From Puniceibacterium sp. (lineage in GTDB: Bacteria > Pseudomonadota > Alphaproteobacteria > Rhodobacterales > Rhodobacteraceae): a stretch of 44,643 nt of DNA. The position numbers were made by a program, and so were the translations under genes. How positions within the stretch are numbered: the first letter of the stretch is position 1; every line of letters starts with the position of its first letter. Below the pieces are notes generated by a model. That model saw only the letters and a list, made by a program, of their open reading frames with translations. It had not been told where the DNA came from and searched no databases. Positions 43,218 to 44,643 of the stretch are shown in pieces. The stretch is taken from NCBI GenBank assembly GCA_024636635.1, contig JAGXGV010000066.1:1-44643 (forward strand), read 5' to 3'.

Positions 43218-44402
43218 TCAGATCCCCACGTCGATAATCGCCGCGGCAAGGATCGGCACTGTCGTACTGTTCAGGCCCGCGATGTTGAGCCGGGAATCGC
43301 CGACCATGTAGATGCCATGTTCGGCACGCAGCTTTTCCACCATCTCGGGTGTGGTGCCGAGGCGCGAGAACATGCCGCGATGCTGCGCGATGAAAGCAAA
43401 ACGGTCCGATCCGGACAGGCGCTGCAATTCCGACGCAAGTTGTTCACGCAGGCCCAGCATCGAATTGCGCACCGCCTCAAGCTCGGCCATCCATTCGCTG
43501 CGCAGGGTGTCATCGGTCAGTACCATGGTGACCAGTCGCGCGCCGTGATCGGGCGGAAAGCTGAAATTCTGCCGGTTGAGATAGTTCAGCGTGCCCTGGT
43601 TCAGTTTCCGCGCAGACGCATCCTGCGACACGGCCATCAGCAGGCCGGTCCTTTCGCGGTAGATGCCGAAGTTCTTGGAGCAGCTGGCCGCGATCAGGCA
43701 TTCCGGCACCGAAGATGCGACCAGCCGCGTCGCGGCGGCATCGGCGTCCAGCCCGTCACCAAAGCCCTGATAGGCAATGTCGATCATCGGCGTGGCACCG
43801 GTTTTCAGCAGCAGCGCGACGACCTCTTTCCACTGCGCCATGTTCAGATTGGCACCCGTGGGGTTGTGGCAGCAGCCGTGCAGCAGGATCACGTCACCCT
43901 TTTTTGCCTGGGCCAGATCCGCCATCATTCCGTCGAAATCGACACCGCGGGTTTCATCGTCGAAATAGCGGTAGGGGACCATCTCGATCTCCATGTGCCG
44001 CAGGATCGACAGGTGGTTGGGCCAGGTCGGATCGGAAACGAACACCCGCGCGGCCGGGTTGGCCGAACGGATCATGTCAAACCCCTGACGCACGGCCCCG
44101 GTGCCGCCTGGCGTGGCAGCAGCGGCGACATTGGCGCGCGGCACCGCGTCGCCCAGCACCAGCGCGACCATGGCATCGCCAAAGGCCGGATCGCCGGCCA
44201 GACCGGTATAGGCCTTGGTCCGTTCGGCTTCCCAAAGCTGATGCTCGGCGGCCTTGACCGCATGCATGATCGGCGTGTTGCCGCTGGCATCCTTGTAGAC
44301 GCCGACGCCCAGATCGATCTTGGTGTCGCGCGGATCGTCCTTGTAGGCCTGCATCAGCATCAGGATCTTGTCGGCGGGTTGTTCCTTGAGAGTCTCGAAC
44401 AT
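43218..44402 (-). CDS. Aromatic amino acid / aspartate aminotransferase (class I)
   Basis: A 394-residue PLP enzyme of the TyrB/AspC group that interconverts aspartate or aromatic amino acids with their oxo acids. The N-terminus MFETLKEQPADKILMLMQAY and LGVGVYKDASG are typical. The substrate-side HNPTGAN, DIAYQGFGDG and the PLP lysine Lys243 in CSKNFGIYRERTG are clear. The C-terminal Arg that binds the carboxylate is in DSRLNIAGLN. The start is ATG 44402 or the adjacent ATG 44405; both overlap the stop of sseA (ATGATGA arrangement), so the two are coupled. Confidence 0.95.
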   Translation of the reverse strand: MFETLKEQPADKILMLMQAYKDDPRDTKIDLGVGVYKDASGNTPIMHAVKAAEHQLWEAERTKAYTGLAGDPAFGDAMVALVLGDAVPRANVAAAATPGGTGAVRQGFDMIRSANPAARVFVSDPTWPNHLSILRHMEIEMVPYRYFDDETRGVDFDGMMADLAQAKKGDVILLHGCCHNPTGANLNMAQWKEVVALLLKTGATPMIDIAYQGFGDGLDADAAATRLVASSVPECLIAASCSKNFGIYRERTGLLMAVSQDASARKLNQGTLNYLNRQNFSFPPDHGARLVTMVLTDDTLRSEWMAELEAVRNSMLGLREQLASELQRLSGSDRFAFIAQHRGMFSRLGTTPEMVEKLRAEHGIYMVGDSRLNIAGLNSTTVPILAAAIIDVGI

Positions 44403-44643
44403 CATGTGTCTCCTGTGGCGACGGGAACGGTCGGGAACATACCCCATTCCGACCAGGAACCGTCATAAAGGGAATGGTCCGCCTTGCCGATCCGTTCTAG
44501 GGCAAGCGACAGGATGGCGGCGGTCACGCCGGACCCGCAGGTGGTAATGACGGGTTTGGACAGGTCCGCACCGGCAGAGTCGAACACCGATTTCAGCGCA
44601 TCGGGCGCCTTCATGGTGCCGTCCTCGTTCAGCAGCGTGGCGT
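44402..44643 (-). CDS. sseA: 3-mercaptopyruvate sulfurtransferase, C-terminal part (5' end outside window)
   Basis: The gene runs in from beyond the right edge; ~80 C-terminal residues are visible. The active-site loop TTCGSGVTAAI with its catalytic Cys and the later YDGSWSEWG identify a rhodanese-fold mercaptopyruvate/thiosulfate sulfurtransferase. The CGSGVT form fits SseA better than thiosulfate rhodanese (CRxGxR), so a role in cysteine breakdown or sulfur transfer is likely. Its stop overlaps the aminotransferase start, and aminotransferases of this kind can supply mercaptopyruvate from cysteine, a possible functional link. Confidence 0.85.
   Translation of the reverse strand, partial: ATLLNEDGTMKAPDALKSVFDSAGADLSKPVITTCGSGVTAAILSLALERIGKADHSLYDGSWSEWGMFPTVPVATGDT

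Overview
The window looks like chromosomal DNA of a high-GC alphaproteobacterium of the Rhodobacteraceae (Roseobacter group). The evidence is the family mix and gene order: rnd-lptC-lptA-lptB-hpf-ptsN with no rpoN, a MoxR-DUF58-DUF4159 operon beside DUF1285, GT14 glycosyltransferases next to sulfotransferases, glcDEF, and creatinase. Taxonomy is inferred from gene content. No rRNA, tRNA, CRISPR array, prophage or transposase was recognised.

Layout. 1-3464: surface-glycan genes on the plus strand (end of a GT2 glycosyltransferase, a GT14 glycosyltransferase, a two-part sulfotransferase). 3565-7418: a minus-strand block for LPS export (lptCAB) with RNase D upstream and hpf and ptsN downstream. 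7419-8368: a 950-base AT-rich stretch without a convincing gene, carrying palindromes and a 19-bp tandem repeat. 8369-9058: an ExoY-like sugar transferase broken by one in-frame TGA. 9105-14436: single housekeeping and metabolic genes (a FAS1/MaoC-type hydratase, a VOC protein, an FMN reductase, an OmpA lipoprotein, an AraC-Ogt DNA repair protein, endonuclease III, adenosine kinase). 14655-19285: polA, a small zinc-finger protein, an orphan ABC ATPase and a HIT protein. 19297-21835: a second GT14 plus sulfotransferase pair, this time divergent.

22282-29640 holds DUF1285 and, divergent from it, a four-gene operon whose cistrons all overlap by 4 bases: MoxR ATPase, DUF58, and two large membrane proteins each carrying a DxSxS motif of the von Willebrand A type. 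This is the least understood multi-gene system here. It is followed by a small heat-shock protein with a very good RpoH promoter and by a secreted serine protease.

31408-35686 is the glycolate oxidase operon glcD-glcE-(small membrane protein)-glcF. The small membrane gene is out of frame because of one extra 10-bp tandem repeat unit. 35806-37363 are small membrane or secreted proteins. At 37473-37583 lies the C-terminal stump of a phytase-esterase-like gene. 37601-44643 holds gabD, an alpha/beta hydrolase, creatinase, a cupin, a monooxygenase-like protein, CsbD, a 24-residue membrane peptide, an aromatic/aspartate aminotransferase and the end of sseA.

Five intergenic sites share one repeat design: often a GC hairpin, then a GGG(A/T)TATTT core, then a purine run ending AGAAG.
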